Origin: JAJZIH01 sp021785265
GTDB lineage: Bacteria; Pseudomonadota; Gammaproteobacteria; JAKAQQ01
Assembly (NCBI GenBank): GCA_027338645.1
Contig: DAHWSH010000002.1
Location: 70,601-134,600 of the forward strand
Direction of reading: 5' to 3'
DNA: 64,000 nt
Part shown: one piece after another, positions 1-8,761 of the stretch
How positions within the stretch are numbered: position 1 is the first letter of the stretch
Layout of the letters: every line of letters begins with the position of its first letter
Program-made: the position numbers and the translations under genes
Notes under the pieces: model-generated
The model's database searches: none
What the model was told of the DNA's origin: nothing
The model's input: the letters and a program-made list of their open reading frames with translations, nothing else

Positions 1-32
1 CCAACACGGTCCCTCACGCTCGATGAGCGGGC

Positions 33-38
33 TATACT
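33..38 (+). promoter_or_regulatory. Possible -10 element for the S12 hydrolase
   Basis: TATACT lies 35 nt upstream of the chosen start codon. No convincing -35 box is visible, so this is a weak call. Confidence 0.2.
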
Positions 39-73
39 CGTCATCGGCTCCGCCCGCTGTTCAAGGATACGGC

Positions 74-1669
74 ATGAAAAATCCGGCTCGCCACATGTTT
101 TTTGTTGTCGCCCTGACCGGGATCTCGATGACGATATTCCCGGTCGGCATGTCATTCGCGCGACCCCTGGCCCCTCTCCCGGCACCCCTGGCACACCTCA
201 ATGCCTATGTCCGCAAGACCATGAACCTTTGGCACGTTCCGGGCCTTGCCCTCGCCGTCGTCCAAAACGGGAGGCTGGTCTATGTACGGGGATACGGGTA
301 CCGCATGCTCGATCCGGCCCAGCGCGTCAACCCGGAAACCCGCTTTACCCTGGGCTCGCTGACCAAGGCATTTACCGTGGCGGCACTGGGCGAGCTGGTC
401 TCGTCAGGGAAACTCAGCTGGGATACACCGGTCCACCACGATCTCAGGGACTTTCGTTTGGGGAATGCGTACGTCACCCAGAGGATCACGCTCCGGGACC
501 TGCTCACACATCGGAGCGGATACTGCGATCCCACGGCCATGTGGTACACCTCCTATGACACCGTGCGAAATGTCCTCCGGAGGCTCCGTTACCAAAAACC
601 AACCTATGCTTTCCGGACCCACTTTTGCTACAACAATACCCTGTATCTCGCAGCGAGCCAGTTCATTCCGGCGATCACAGGCATCACCTGGAACCGTTTT
701 GTCCGACTGCATCTTTTTCGCCCCTTGCACATGAACGGTACAGTCACCCGGCAAGAAGCCCTGGCTGGCAAAAAGAACGTGGCGATCCCCTACGCGGTGA
801 TCGATGGTCGAGTGGAACGGATTCCGCGCTATTGGACACACAACATGGATGTTTTTGCACCCGTCGGCGGCATCAACACCAGCGTGCTCGACATGAGTCA
901 TTGGCTCGAAATGCTCCTGGATCACGGTCGTTACCAGGGAAAACGCATCCTGGCTCCCTCCATCATCCATGCCATGGAAACCCCCTGGATGCTCATTCAT
1001 GAAGACAACCCCTCAGTCGGCCGCTGGTTACAGATCCAAACTCCCGGCGAGCCCTTCTATGCCTACGGTCTCGGTTTTTTCATCCAGGAGTACGACGGTC
1101 ACCGGCTGATCTGGCATCCGGGGAACATCGATGGGATGTCGACCGTTCTCGCCATCGTCCCGAGCCTACATCTGGGCGTTGTCGTGCTCTCAAACCTGGA
1201 TCAGAACTTTGCCCCCGAAGGGGTTCTGTTTGACGTGCTTCAATCCTACCTTGGCCTGCCCCACCGTGACATCAGTCGCGCCTGGTACCGCTTCCTCAAG
1301 AAGCAGCGGGCAGAAGAAAAGTCCACTCGGAAAAAACTCGTGGGCCCGCGCGAACCTCGGGTCCGGCCGCTTGCCCCTCTCGCGCAGTATGTGGGTTTTT
1401 ACCAAAGTCGGTTCGATGGAACGGCACAAGTGAACGAGCGGGACGGCATGCTCACCCTCAGACTCGGGAACCCGGCTTTTCGGGGCATCCTCGTGCCGTG
1501 GAATACCAACACCTTTGAGGTCCGCTGGCGTGAGCGCTACGAAGGCAGGAGCTATGCCACCTTCACCCTAAGCCCCCGGGGACAACCCCAAACCCTGTCG
1601 TTTGTCGCACAGCCACTTCATTTCCGGAAAAAGGCTCCCTTCACGCACCCGGCACACAATCGGCCCTGA
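74..1669 (+). CDS. Secreted beta-lactamase-fold serine hydrolase (class C / PBP-like)
   Basis: Predicted 531-aa exported serine hydrolase of the beta-lactamase/PBP4* family (peptidase S12). An N-terminal hydrophobic segment (about residues 8-30) looks like a signal peptide. The catalytic S-x-x-K motif is SLTK (S95, K98), the Y-x-N motif is YNN (Y186), and an HPGN segment near residue 348 takes the place of the third (KTG/HxG) motif. The last roughly 100 residues resemble the beta-sheet DUF3471-type tail found on many family members. I chose the ATG at 74 because AAGGA lies 6 nt upstream (63-67) and because it places the signal peptide at the N-terminus; an in-frame ATG at 23 would add 17 residues. 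Substrate is unknown (D-Ala peptide, ester or beta-lactam are all possible). The protein is strongly basic. Confidence 0.85.
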   Translation: MKNPARHMFFVVALTGISMTIFPVGMSFARPLAPLPAPLAHLNAYVRKTMNLWHVPGLALAVVQNGRLVYVRGYGYRMLDPAQRVNPETRFTLGSLTKAFTVAALGELVSSGKLSWDTPVHHDLRDFRLGNAYVTQRITLRDLLTHRSGYCDPTAMWYTSYDTVRNVLRRLRYQKPTYAFRTHFCYNNTLYLAASQFIPAITGITWNRFVRLHLFRPLHMNGTVTRQEALAGKKNVAIPYAVIDGRVERIPRYWTHNMDVFAPVGGINTSVLDMSHWLEMLLDHGRYQGKRILAPSIIHAMETPWMLIHEDNPSVGRWLQIQTPGEPFYAYGLGFFIQEYDGHRLIWHPGNIDGMSTVLAIVPSLHLGVVVLSNLDQNFAPEGVLFDVLQSYLGLPHRDISRAWYRFLKKQRAEEKSTRKKLVGPREPRVRPLAPLAQYVGFYQSRFDGTAQVNERDGMLTLRLGNPAFRGILVPWNTNTFEVRWRERYEGRSYATFTLSPRGQPQTLSFVAQPLHFRKKAPFTHPAHNRP

Positions 1670-1826
1670 ACCCCCTTAAAACCAAATACAATTCCTGAGG
1701 CTTGTTCCCGATGGACGGCAGCCCTGGAAGCCGGAAAACCCCTTTGCGGGGAATCCATGGCTACATACCGGGGCGCCCCTCATCAGCAGGATCAGTAGCT
1801 TTGGTGTTCTAAATTTTCACGGATCC

Positions 1827-1903
1827 TGGTAGGCGCGATTGGACTCGAACCAACGACCCCCACCATGTCAAGGTGGTGCTCTAACCAGCTGAGCTACGCG
1901 CCT
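1827..1903 (-). tRNA. tRNA-Val (anticodon GAC)
   Basis: On the minus strand a full cloverleaf can be folded: acceptor AGGCGCG/CGCGCCT, D-arm GCTC/GAGC, anticodon stem CCACC/GGTGG with loop TTGACAT (anticodon GAC), T-arm GTTGG TTCGAGT CCAAT, discriminator A and an encoded CCA. It decodes GUC (and GUU by wobble) valine codons. The gene stands alone between the S12 hydrolase and uvrB and has a recognisable promoter upstream. Confidence 0.95.
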
Positions 1904-1920
1904 TCCGATTCAGGGTGGTG

Positions 1921-1950
1921 AAAATACCACGGAGAGCCTGATCCTGACAA
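1921..1950 (-). promoter_or_regulatory. Sigma-70-type promoter of tRNA-Val
   Basis: Reading the minus strand, TTGTCA (1950-1945) and TATTTT (1926-1921) are separated by 18 bp and lie about 18 bp upstream of the tRNA 5' end. This indicates the tRNA is transcribed independently rather than from uvrB. Confidence 0.5.
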
Positions 1951-1987
1951 GCCTTTACCCTTCTTTACTACACCTCCTCCACTCCCT

Positions 1988-4009
1988 TCACGGGTTGGCC
2001 TGTTTCAGGAAATGTTCCTTGAGCCGTATGACCTGATCGCGGATTTCCGCCGCTTTTTCAAACTCCAGTTGTCGCGCCTGCTCCCGCATTTCCTTCTCCA
2101 GTTTCCGGATCTCCCGTGCCAGGTCATCCGGGCTCGGCGGGCCACCCGGTTCGTTCCCCGTCCCACCCCATCGTCGGCCGCGACGTCCTGACGAACCGGC
2201 TGTGGACCCACCCACTTCCTCCAGTGCATCCACAATCCCTTTCCGGATCCCCCTGGGTGTGATCTGGTTCTTCTGGTTGAACTCGAGCTGCCGCTGCCTC
2301 CTGCGTTCGGTTTCCTGAATGGCACGGGCCATCGAGGGCGTGGTCCGCTCGGCATAAAGAATGGCTCTCCCCGCCAGGTTACGGGATGCACGGCCGATGG
2401 TCTGGATCAATGCGCCTTCCGAACGAAGGAAACCTTCCTTGTCTGCGTCGAGAATCGCGACCAAGGACACCTCGGGCAGGTCAAGTCCCTCTCGCAGCAG
2501 GTTGATTCCGACCAGAACGTCAAAGGTGCCCTTGCGCAACTCCCGGATCAGTTCCGAGCGTTCGAGGGTATCAATGTCGGAATGCAGATACCGGACCCGA
2601 ACTCCGTTTTCCTGAAGATACTCGGTCAAATCCTCGGCCATCCGCTTGGTCAGCGTGGTCACGAGCACGCGTTCTTCACGATGGGCACATTGCCGAATCT
2701 CGGACAAAAGGTCATCGATCTGGCTGAGCGCCGATCGGACTTCGACCGCGGGATCCACCAGTCCTGTGGGCCGGACCAGCTGCTCGACGACCCGATCGGC
2801 GTGCCGAATCTCATAAGGACCAGGAGTTGCGGAGACATAGACCGTCTGCAGGGCGCGCGCCTCAAACTCCTCGAACCGCAGGGGCCGGTTATCCAAGGCG
2901 GAGGGCAGGCGGAACCCGTATTCAACAAGCGTCGACTTTCGGGAAAAGTCCCCGCGGTACATACCGACCAGTTGCGGAATGGTGATATGGCTTTCATCGA
3001 TCACCAAAAGCGCCTGGGATGGCAGATAGTCGAAAAGTGTGGGAGGCGGCTCCCCAGGACCCCGCCCGGACAAATGGCGCGAATAATTTTCAATCCCGGT
3101 GCAATAGCCGAGTTCCTGGATCATTTCCAGGTCAAAGCGCGTACGCTGTTCCAGCCGTTCGGCCTCAAGCAGCCGACCCTGTTCCCGAAGCCCATGCAGG
3201 CGCTCGTCAAGCTCGGCCCGGATCCGCGTCAAGGCCTCGAGGATTCGGTCCCGAGGCGTGACGTAATGGCTGCCCGGGTAGACCGTATAGCGAGGCAGAC
3301 GGAGGCGGTTTTTGCCCGTCAGGGGGTCGAACAGACTGAGCGACGCCACTTCGTCATCCGAGAGCTCGACCCTCAGGGCATCCCGTTCCGATTCCTTGGG
3401 ATAGATGTCGATCAGTTCACCCCGAACTCGAAACGAGCCCGGCAGCAGCTCATAGTCGTTGCGCCGGTACTGCATGTCCGCCAGATGGATCAGGATCTGA
3501 CGCTGGGTCACGCGCTCCCCAACGTCCAAGTGCAGCACCATGCGGTGATAGGATTCCGGGTCGCCAAGCCCGTAAATCGCCGAGACGGTCGCCACAATCA
3601 GCGTATCAGGCCGCTCGAGCAAGGCTTTGGTGGCAGACAGTCGCATCTGCTCGATGTGATCATTGATCGTGGCATCCTTCTCGATATAGGTATCGGACTG
3701 TGGGACGTAGGCCTCCGGCTGGTAGTAATCGTAGTAAGAAACGAAATACTCAACGGCGTTCTCGGGGAAATATCCCTTGAATTCCCCATACAGTTGGGCT
3801 GCGAGCGTCTTGTTGGGCGCAAGGACCAAGGTGGTCCGCTGGACGTTCTGGACGAGATTGGCGATGGTAAAGGTTTTGCCTGACCCCGTGACCCCGAGAA
3901 GCACCTGTCGAGCCAGGCCATCTTCCAAGCCGCAAGTCAAGGCGGCAATCGCCTGGGGCTGATCCCCGGCCGGTGCATACCCCGCAACCAGTTGAAATCG
4001 GTCTTTCAT
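1988..4009 (-). CDS. uvrB: UvrABC system protein B
   Basis: 673-aa UvrB, the DNA-damage verification helicase of nucleotide excision repair; it loads with UvrA and recruits UvrC. Walker A GVTGSGKT is at residues 39-46, the beta-hairpin region YYDYYQPEAYVP near residues 92-103, the DESH Walker B motif near residue 338, and the C-terminal UVR motif (UvrC contact) at about 632-667. Length is normal for the family. It is divergent from aspC across only 56 bp. I see no LexA-type CTG-N10-CAG box in that gap, so SOS control is not evident. The GGTGGGAACGTC upstream of the ATG offers only a weak ribosome binding site. Confidence 0.98.
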   Translation of the reverse strand: MKDRFQLVAGYAPAGDQPQAIAALTCGLEDGLARQVLLGVTGSGKTFTIANLVQNVQRTTLVLAPNKTLAAQLYGEFKGYFPENAVEYFVSYYDYYQPEAYVPQSDTYIEKDATINDHIEQMRLSATKALLERPDTLIVATVSAIYGLGDPESYHRMVLHLDVGERVTQRQILIHLADMQYRRNDYELLPGSFRVRGELIDIYPKESERDALRVELSDDEVASLSLFDPLTGKNRLRLPRYTVYPGSHYVTPRDRILEALTRIRAELDERLHGLREQGRLLEAERLEQRTRFDLEMIQELGYCTGIENYSRHLSGRGPGEPPPTLFDYLPSQALLVIDESHITIPQLVGMYRGDFSRKSTLVEYGFRLPSALDNRPLRFEEFEARALQTVYVSATPGPYEIRHADRVVEQLVRPTGLVDPAVEVRSALSQIDDLLSEIRQCAHREERVLVTTLTKRMAEDLTEYLQENGVRVRYLHSDIDTLERSELIRELRKGTFDVLVGINLLREGLDLPEVSLVAILDADKEGFLRSEGALIQTIGRASRNLAGRAILYAERTTPSMARAIQETERRRQRQLEFNQKNQITPRGIRKGIVDALEEVGGSTAGSSGRRGRRWGGTGNEPGGPPSPDDLAREIRKLEKEMREQARQLEFEKAAEIRDQVIRLKEHFLKQANP

Positions 4010-4065
4010 GACGTTCCCACCCGTTTGCGCCTATGATAACGGGCATTGCCTCCTGCCTCTGACCC

Positions 4066-5256
4066 ATGACTGCATCCGTTGCCATCGCCAAAAGGCTTGA
4101 AGGAATTCAGCCCTCGCCCACTCTGGCCATCGCCTCGCTCGCTGCAAGCCTCCAGCAGGCCGGCCGATCCATTTTGAACCTGTCCGTCGGCGAACCCGAT
4201 TTTGACACGCCGGCATTCGTCCGGAAAGCCGCTTGGGAAGCCATGGAACGGGGGCTCACCCGTTACACCTCGAGCGCTGGAACCGTCTCACTACGGGAGG
4301 CCATCCAGACCAAATTCAGGACGGACAACGGGCTCGATTATCCGGTCACTTCAATCGTGGTGACCCCAGGTGCCAAGTTTGCCCTGTACGCCCTGGCCCA
4401 ATGTCTGCTCAACCCCGGGGACCGGGCCGTCATTCTGGCCCCGTATTGGGTTTCCTACCCGGACATCATCCGGCTGAGCGGAGCCGAGTGCCACGTTCTC
4501 GAAACCGATGCCCGGAACCGCTACACGATCGATCGGGATGCCCTGGATGCCTCACTCCAACCCCCAACCCGCCTCCTGATTCTGAACAGCCCAGGCAACC
4601 CCACCGGCATTCACTATCCCCGATCCCAGCTTGAGGCCATCGGTTCCATTGTTCGGGCTCATCCCCAGGTTCTCGTTGCTTCCGATGATTTATATGAAAA
4701 AATTCTCTGGCAGGGACTCCCCTTCCTGAATCTCGCCATGGTCTGCCCGGATCTCGCCGATCGTTGTGTCGTCATCAACGGCGTGTCGAAGTCACATGCC
4801 ATGACCGGCTGGAGGATCGGGTACGCGGCCGGCCCGCCAACTCTCATCCGAAGCATGGCGGATTTCCAGTCGAATACCGTCTCCAACCCCAATTCCATCG
4901 CGCAGGTCGCAGCGGAAGCCGCTTTGCGCGGTAGTTCGGCCGACGTGGAACTCATGGTGAAAACCTACCAAGCAAGACATGATTTTCTTGTCCCCGAACT
5001 GAATCAAATCGACGGGATCCGGGTCCAGCCGGCAGACGGGACCTTCTATGCTTTCGCGGATTGCCGCACCTACCTCGAACGAAACCCCGAAATCGATGGA
5101 GATGTGGGACTGACCCGTGCACTACTCGAGCAGACAGGAGTGGCCGTGGTTCCCGGATCCGCATTCGGTGCACCCGGCCATCTCCGCCTCTCCTATGCGA
5201 CCGATGAAAAAATCCTGAAAACGGCCGTGACCCGTCTTCAGGAATATTTTGACTAA
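4066..5256 (+). CDS. aspC: Aspartate aminotransferase, class I/II PLP enzyme
   Basis: 396-aa fold-type I aminotransferase that interconverts aspartate and oxaloacetate using 2-oxoglutarate/glutamate. The PLP lysine is K242 in SKSHAMTGWRIGY; the substrate-binding N-P-T-G segment (NSPGNPTG) and the C-terminal arginine motif (HLRLSYA) are present. The N-terminal pattern NLSVGEPDFDTP is that of the AatA (Ib) subgroup rather than E. coli AspC itself, so aatA would be an equally fair name and prephenate or aromatic side activities are possible. It diverges from uvrB, a common arrangement in Gammaproteobacteria, and is followed on the same strand by tatD. Confidence 0.93.
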   Translation: MTASVAIAKRLEGIQPSPTLAIASLAASLQQAGRSILNLSVGEPDFDTPAFVRKAAWEAMERGLTRYTSSAGTVSLREAIQTKFRTDNGLDYPVTSIVVTPGAKFALYALAQCLLNPGDRAVILAPYWVSYPDIIRLSGAECHVLETDARNRYTIDRDALDASLQPPTRLLILNSPGNPTGIHYPRSQLEAIGSIVRAHPQVLVASDDLYEKILWQGLPFLNLAMVCPDLADRCVVINGVSKSHAMTGWRIGYAAGPPTLIRSMADFQSNTVSNPNSIAQVAAEAALRGSSADVELMVKTYQARHDFLVPELNQIDGIRVQPADGTFYAFADCRTYLERNPEIDGDVGLTRALLEQTGVAVVPGSAFGAPGHLRLSYATDEKILKTAVTRLQEYFD

Positions 5257-5310
5257 GAAGCGGATTGCTTGCCCATCCGACGACGTCCGAACGGCAGCTC
5301 GCCTGACCTT

Positions 5311-5333
5311 CCACGGGGACCGGGTGCCCGTGG
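5311..5333 (+). terminator. GC-rich inverted repeat between aspC and tatD
   Basis: A perfect 7-bp inverted repeat, CCACGGG and CCCGTGG, separated by 9 nt. There is no T-run after it, so it could be a processing or attenuation hairpin rather than an intrinsic terminator. Confidence 0.3.
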
Positions 5334-5358
5334 CGTCCCCCTCCGAGAGTGAAGACGG

Positions 5359-6174
5359 ATGTGGATTGATATTGGAGCAAACCTTACCCATTCGCGCTTC
5401 AACCCGGACCGGGATGCGGTCATTGCGCGGGCCTTTGATGCAGGGGTCGAACGGATGATCCTGACCTCGAGCAGTGGACCCACCGTGCTCGCGGGCGAAC
5501 AGTTGCGGCAACGCTACCCTGATCACTTCTGGATCACCTCAGGGATCCACCCCCATGAAGCCGGGCAGGTTCGTGACGAGGACTGGGAGACCGTCTCGAC
5601 TTTTGCCAAACATCCGGGAGTTGTGGCCATCGGTGAATGTGGGCTGGACTACTTCCGGAACCTGGCTGAGCCTGTTGAGCAGCGGCGCATTTTCGAAAAG
5701 CAGGTGGATCTCGCCATCCGGGTCGGCAAACCCCTCTTTCTGCACGGTCGTGACGCCCACCCGGACATGCGGGCCATACTGGAAAATGCCGGTTCCGACC
5801 TCCCGAAAGCCGTCATCCACTGCTTTACCGGAAGCGCTTCGGAACTTGACGACTACCTCTCGATGGGTCTTTGGATCGGACTGACCGGCTGGGTCTGCGA
5901 CGAACGGCGTGGGCGTCACCTGTTGCCCTTGCTGCACCGCATCCCGGAAAACCGCCTCCTGATCGAAACCGACGCCCCCTACCTCCTTCCACGGACCCTG
6001 CCCCACCCTCCGCGGAATGGGCGAAATGAACCGGCTTTCCTGCCTCATATCGCAACCTTCCTTGCCACGCATCTGAACCGGGATCTGGCCGACTTTTCAA
6101 CCCGACTGCGCACCAACTCCTTCGACTTTTTCTGGCCCCGTCCGGACTTTCAGGAGACTTTTCCCCATGAGTGA
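5359..6174 (+). CDS. tatD: TatD family metal-dependent DNase
   Basis: 271-aa TIM-barrel metal-dependent hydrolase of the TatD type (3'-5' DNA/RNA exonuclease, linked to repair of oxidative damage). It carries the true TatD signature rather than the YcfH/YjjV form: MWIDIGANLTHSRF at the N-terminus, GIHPHEAG, IGECGLDYFRN, HGRDAH, HCFTGS, ITGWVCDERRG-like and LLIETDAPYLLPR. It overlaps the next gene by 8 nt (ATGAGTGA), so the two are probably translated together. Gene order after aspC suggests a short aspC-tatD-peptidase unit, although the 100-bp gap with a hairpin may separate aspC. Confidence 0.93.
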   Translation: MWIDIGANLTHSRFNPDRDAVIARAFDAGVERMILTSSSGPTVLAGEQLRQRYPDHFWITSGIHPHEAGQVRDEDWETVSTFAKHPGVVAIGECGLDYFRNLAEPVEQRRIFEKQVDLAIRVGKPLFLHGRDAHPDMRAILENAGSDLPKAVIHCFTGSASELDDYLSMGLWIGLTGWVCDERRGRHLLPLLHRIPENRLLIETDAPYLLPRTLPHPPRNGRNEPAFLPHIATFLATHLNRDLADFSTRLRTNSFDFFWPRPDFQETFPHE

Positions 6175-7591
6175 ACCGACCCCCCCCACTGCCCTCGACA
6201 GCTTCTGGCAGACCTCGATCCTCCCGGTCCTTGAAGACTACATCCGCATTCCCAACCGTTCGCCGGCCTTTGACCCAGACTGGAAGGCCCAGGGTCACAT
6301 GGATCGGGCCATTCGCCTAGTCCGGGACTGGTGTCAAACCGAGTTACAGGATCTCGCCACTGTGGAAATCCTCGAGCGGGACGGTGCGACCCCGCTGCTC
6401 TGGGTTGAAACCCAAGCCCATCCGACCCTGGTCGACCGACCCCCCGTGCTCCTTTATGGCCATCTGGACAAACAGCCCGAGTTCGAGGGCTGGCGACCCG
6501 GACTCGGACCGTGGACACCGGTCCTGCAAGGGGAACGGCTTTATGGCCGGGGCGGTGCGGATGACGGGTATGCCATTTTCACGATCGTCGCCGCCCTGCG
6601 CCAGCTTCAGGCCGGAGGTGTGCCCCGTCCACGTCTCCTGACCCTGATCGAATGTTCCGAGGAAAGCGGGAGTCCGGACCTCGCTGCCTACCTGGACGGT
6701 CTTTCGGACCGGCTGGGCGTGCCGGGCCTGATCGTCTGCCTGGACGCTGAATGCGGCAACTACGAGCAGCTCTGGTACACCACATCTCTGCGGGGCAACC
6801 TCATCGCAGAACTCCATGCGGAGACCTTGACGCAGGGCGTCCATTCCGGTACGGCAGGGGGCATTGTCCCCTCGAGTTTTCAGGTTCTGCGTAATCTCCT
6901 GGATCGCATCGAGGATTCACGGAATGGGCGGATCCGGCTGGAGGCGTTTCACGTCACGATCCCCTCCGATCGTGAGGCCGAGATCCGGCAGGCTGCCCGG
7001 ACGCTCAAGCACCTCGTCTGGGAACGGTTCCCGTTTGCGGGGACGACCTGTGCCCGCTCGACGGATCCGGAAGAAGCCCTGCTTGAGAATACCTGGGCTC
7101 CGGCACTGGAAATCACGGGCGCCGAGGGATTGCCCTCGATCCGGATCGGTGGCAATGTCTTGCGCCCGTATACCACGCTCAAACTTTCCTTCCGCCTGCC
7201 TCCCACCCTCGAGGTTTCAAGAGCCGTCTTTGCGCTGGAAGAGGCGATGGCGGCACCGGCTCCGTTCCAGGCTCCCCTGAAGTTAAACGTCATCTCGGCC
7301 ATGCCCGGTTGGAATGCTCCCGCTACAGCCCCCTGGCTCAAAAAGTCACTGGAGAGCAGTTCGAGGCGTCACTTCGGCCAGACGGCTCTCGCGATGGGCA
7401 CTGGCGGATCCATTCCATTCATGAAAATGCTGGCCGACCGCTACCCGCAAGCCCAGTACTTCGTGACCGGGGTACTCGGTCCGGAATCCAACGCCCATGG
7501 CCCGAACGAGTTTCTCCACTTACCGACCGCGATCCGACTGACAGCCTGTCTCCAGGAACTCCTCATGGCGTACGCGGGCGGCTCCCGGTAA
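6167..7591 (+). CDS. M20 family metallopeptidase (dipeptidase/deacetylase-like)
   Basis: 474-aa zinc peptidase of the M20 (CNDP/DapE-like) family. The first zinc ligand motif is in LLYGHLDKQPE, the bridging Asp in GRGGADDGY, the catalytic Glu pair in IECSEESGSPDL, and the C-terminal ligand in NAHGPNEF. An insertion in the middle (about residues 190-330) corresponds to the dimerisation lid domain. No signal peptide, so it is cytoplasmic and may degrade dipeptides. It overlaps tatD by 8 nt upstream and the convergent NERD-like gene by 29 nt at its 3' end. Exact substrate cannot be told from sequence. Confidence 0.88.
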   Translation: MSEPTPPTALDSFWQTSILPVLEDYIRIPNRSPAFDPDWKAQGHMDRAIRLVRDWCQTELQDLATVEILERDGATPLLWVETQAHPTLVDRPPVLLYGHLDKQPEFEGWRPGLGPWTPVLQGERLYGRGGADDGYAIFTIVAALRQLQAGGVPRPRLLTLIECSEESGSPDLAAYLDGLSDRLGVPGLIVCLDAECGNYEQLWYTTSLRGNLIAELHAETLTQGVHSGTAGGIVPSSFQVLRNLLDRIEDSRNGRIRLEAFHVTIPSDREAEIRQAARTLKHLVWERFPFAGTTCARSTDPEEALLENTWAPALEITGAEGLPSIRIGGNVLRPYTTLKLSFRLPPTLEVSRAVFALEEAMAAPAPFQAPLKLNVISAMPGWNAPATAPWLKKSLESSSRRHFGQTALAMGTGGSIPFMKMLADRYPQAQYFVTGVLGPESNAHGPNEFLHLPTAIRLTACLQELLMAYAGGSR

Positions 7592-8162
7592 GGCCGAAGA
7601 CTCCGGGTGTCTCGAGTCGGCGCCAGGCCTCCTGCCAGGATTCGGGTGGGTCACCGGACAGGCTGATCTCACGGCCCATGGATTCGAGATACTCGGTCAG
7701 CTCGTGCACACCGTCCTCCTTTCCCTTGGGAAAATCGCAGTCACCCCAAAAGACGTAGTCCACCTGGATGGGGATTCGCGTCACCAACTGTTCCTGGAGC
7801 GCCAAAATCCGCAAGGGACCGGTCAGAAGTGGGTTGGGAAAGGTCCACCGTCCCGAACGGCCCAGAACCGTCCATTCATTCATGTTGGCGGAACCAAAAA
7901 TCGCTCCCTCGATCCTGAACATCTGGACGGCATGCAGCATCTGCCCGGTCAGGACGAGTCCATCGACATGGATGGTTGAGCCGAGACCATCCGGCAACAG
8001 GAGGTTCGTTCTAATCCAGGGGGTCAATGGACGCAGGGCCTGGACCAGTTTGGGAGTCCGGTGACGACGCCAGAGAAAACGGGCACCAAAAGCGAGCAGC
8101 CCGACTGCCAAGAGGAGCCCCACGAGGGCAACTCCGGGCCAGAGTGGGAAAAAACCATACAT
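7563..8162 (-). CDS. Membrane-anchored NERD-domain-like protein, catalytic residues not conserved
   Basis: 199-aa protein with one N-terminal transmembrane segment (about residues 6-30) followed by a basic patch (WRRHR) and a soluble domain. The segment around IHVDGLVLTG and EGAIFGSANMNEWTV resembles the NERD (nuclease-related) fold. In active NERD proteins the strand after the Asp reads like V-I-E-x-K; here it reads AVQMFRIEG, so the usual Glu and Lys appear lost. It may therefore be a binding rather than a cleaving protein. The assignment is by pattern only and moderately sure. It lies downstream of rarA and the DUF962 gene on the same strand. Confidence 0.55.
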   Translation of the reverse strand: MYGFFPLWPGVALVGLLLAVGLLAFGARFLWRRHRTPKLVQALRPLTPWIRTNLLLPDGLGSTIHVDGLVLTGQMLHAVQMFRIEGAIFGSANMNEWTVLGRSGRWTFPNPLLTGPLRILALQEQLVTRIPIQVDYVFWGDCDFPKGKEDGVHELTEYLESMGREISLSGDPPESWQEAWRRLETPGVFGLTGSRPRTP

Positions 8163-8251
8163 GAATCGGCAGCAACAGCGGTCGGGACGCGTTAGTATTA
8201 CCCAAACCCCGCTGCGGTGCCGGAAAGGGCCCCCGGCTCAAAAGCAGACCC

Positions 8252-8557
8252 TCAGATCGAAAGGTGTCCTCTCAGGATATCCCAGAACATCCGCCAGTCA
8301 CCCAACAGGCTCCAGAGCGGATAGCGGAAGGTCGCGGGTCGGTTTTTCTGGAAGAAAAAATGGCCAACCCACGCGAAACCGTACCCCAGTACCGGCGCCA
8401 GGAGTAACCACCACCCATCGCGGCTGACAATTGCCAAGACCCCATCACACAGAACAAGGGCACTACCGGCAAAATGCAGCCGACGGCAGTTGAGATCCGA
8501 GTGTTCGACGAGATAAAACCGGTAAAAATCCGGAAAAGTCTCGAATGGAGGCTCCAT
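8252..8557 (-). CDS. Mpo1-like / DUF962 small membrane protein
   Basis: 101-aa protein of the DUF962 (YGL010w/Mpo1-like) family. It shows the family hallmarks FYRFYLVEHSDLNCRRLHF, GYGFAWVGHFFFQKNRPATF and YPLWSLLGDWRMFW with two or three hydrophobic helices. The eukaryotic relative Mpo1 is a dioxygenase acting on 2-hydroxy fatty acids; the conserved His residues (EH, RLHF, GHFFF) that would bind iron are present here. I chose the ATG at 8557 because GGGGAG sits 5 nt upstream; in-frame ATGs at 8569 and 8614 are alternatives. Bacterial function is not established. Confidence 0.85.
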   Translation of the reverse strand: MEPPFETFPDFYRFYLVEHSDLNCRRLHFAGSALVLCDGVLAIVSRDGWWLLLAPVLGYGFAWVGHFFFQKNRPATFRYPLWSLLGDWRMFWDILRGHLSI

Positions 8558-8761
8558 GTTGCTCCCCATTTCAGCGTAAGGCCCGACCTCTCCGAGGATA
8601 CGCTTTTTCTCCATGGACGGTAGCCGCGGCGGTCATGCGGTCCCACCAAAAACACGATCCTCCGGCTTCACGAGGTGGCGGAAGACCAGTTCCACTCGAA
8701 AACCGCCCTGAGATTCACGGGTTCCCTCTCCTCGCGGACTGGCGCATTGCCGGTCTTCGTT

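Noticed and set aside
1735..1754. Terminator-like hairpin downstream of tRNA-Val (minus strand CCCC, loop, GGGG, TTTT)
   Set aside because: Only a 4-bp stem; too weak to call although the position would fit.
2582..3883. 433-codon open frame on the plus strand
   Set aside because: It is antisense to uvrB, whose protein is fully conserved; the plus-strand translation matches nothing and is a GC-rich shadow.
4010..4065. LexA/SOS box in the uvrB-aspC gap
   Set aside because: No CTG-N10-CAG arrangement is visible in the 56 bp.
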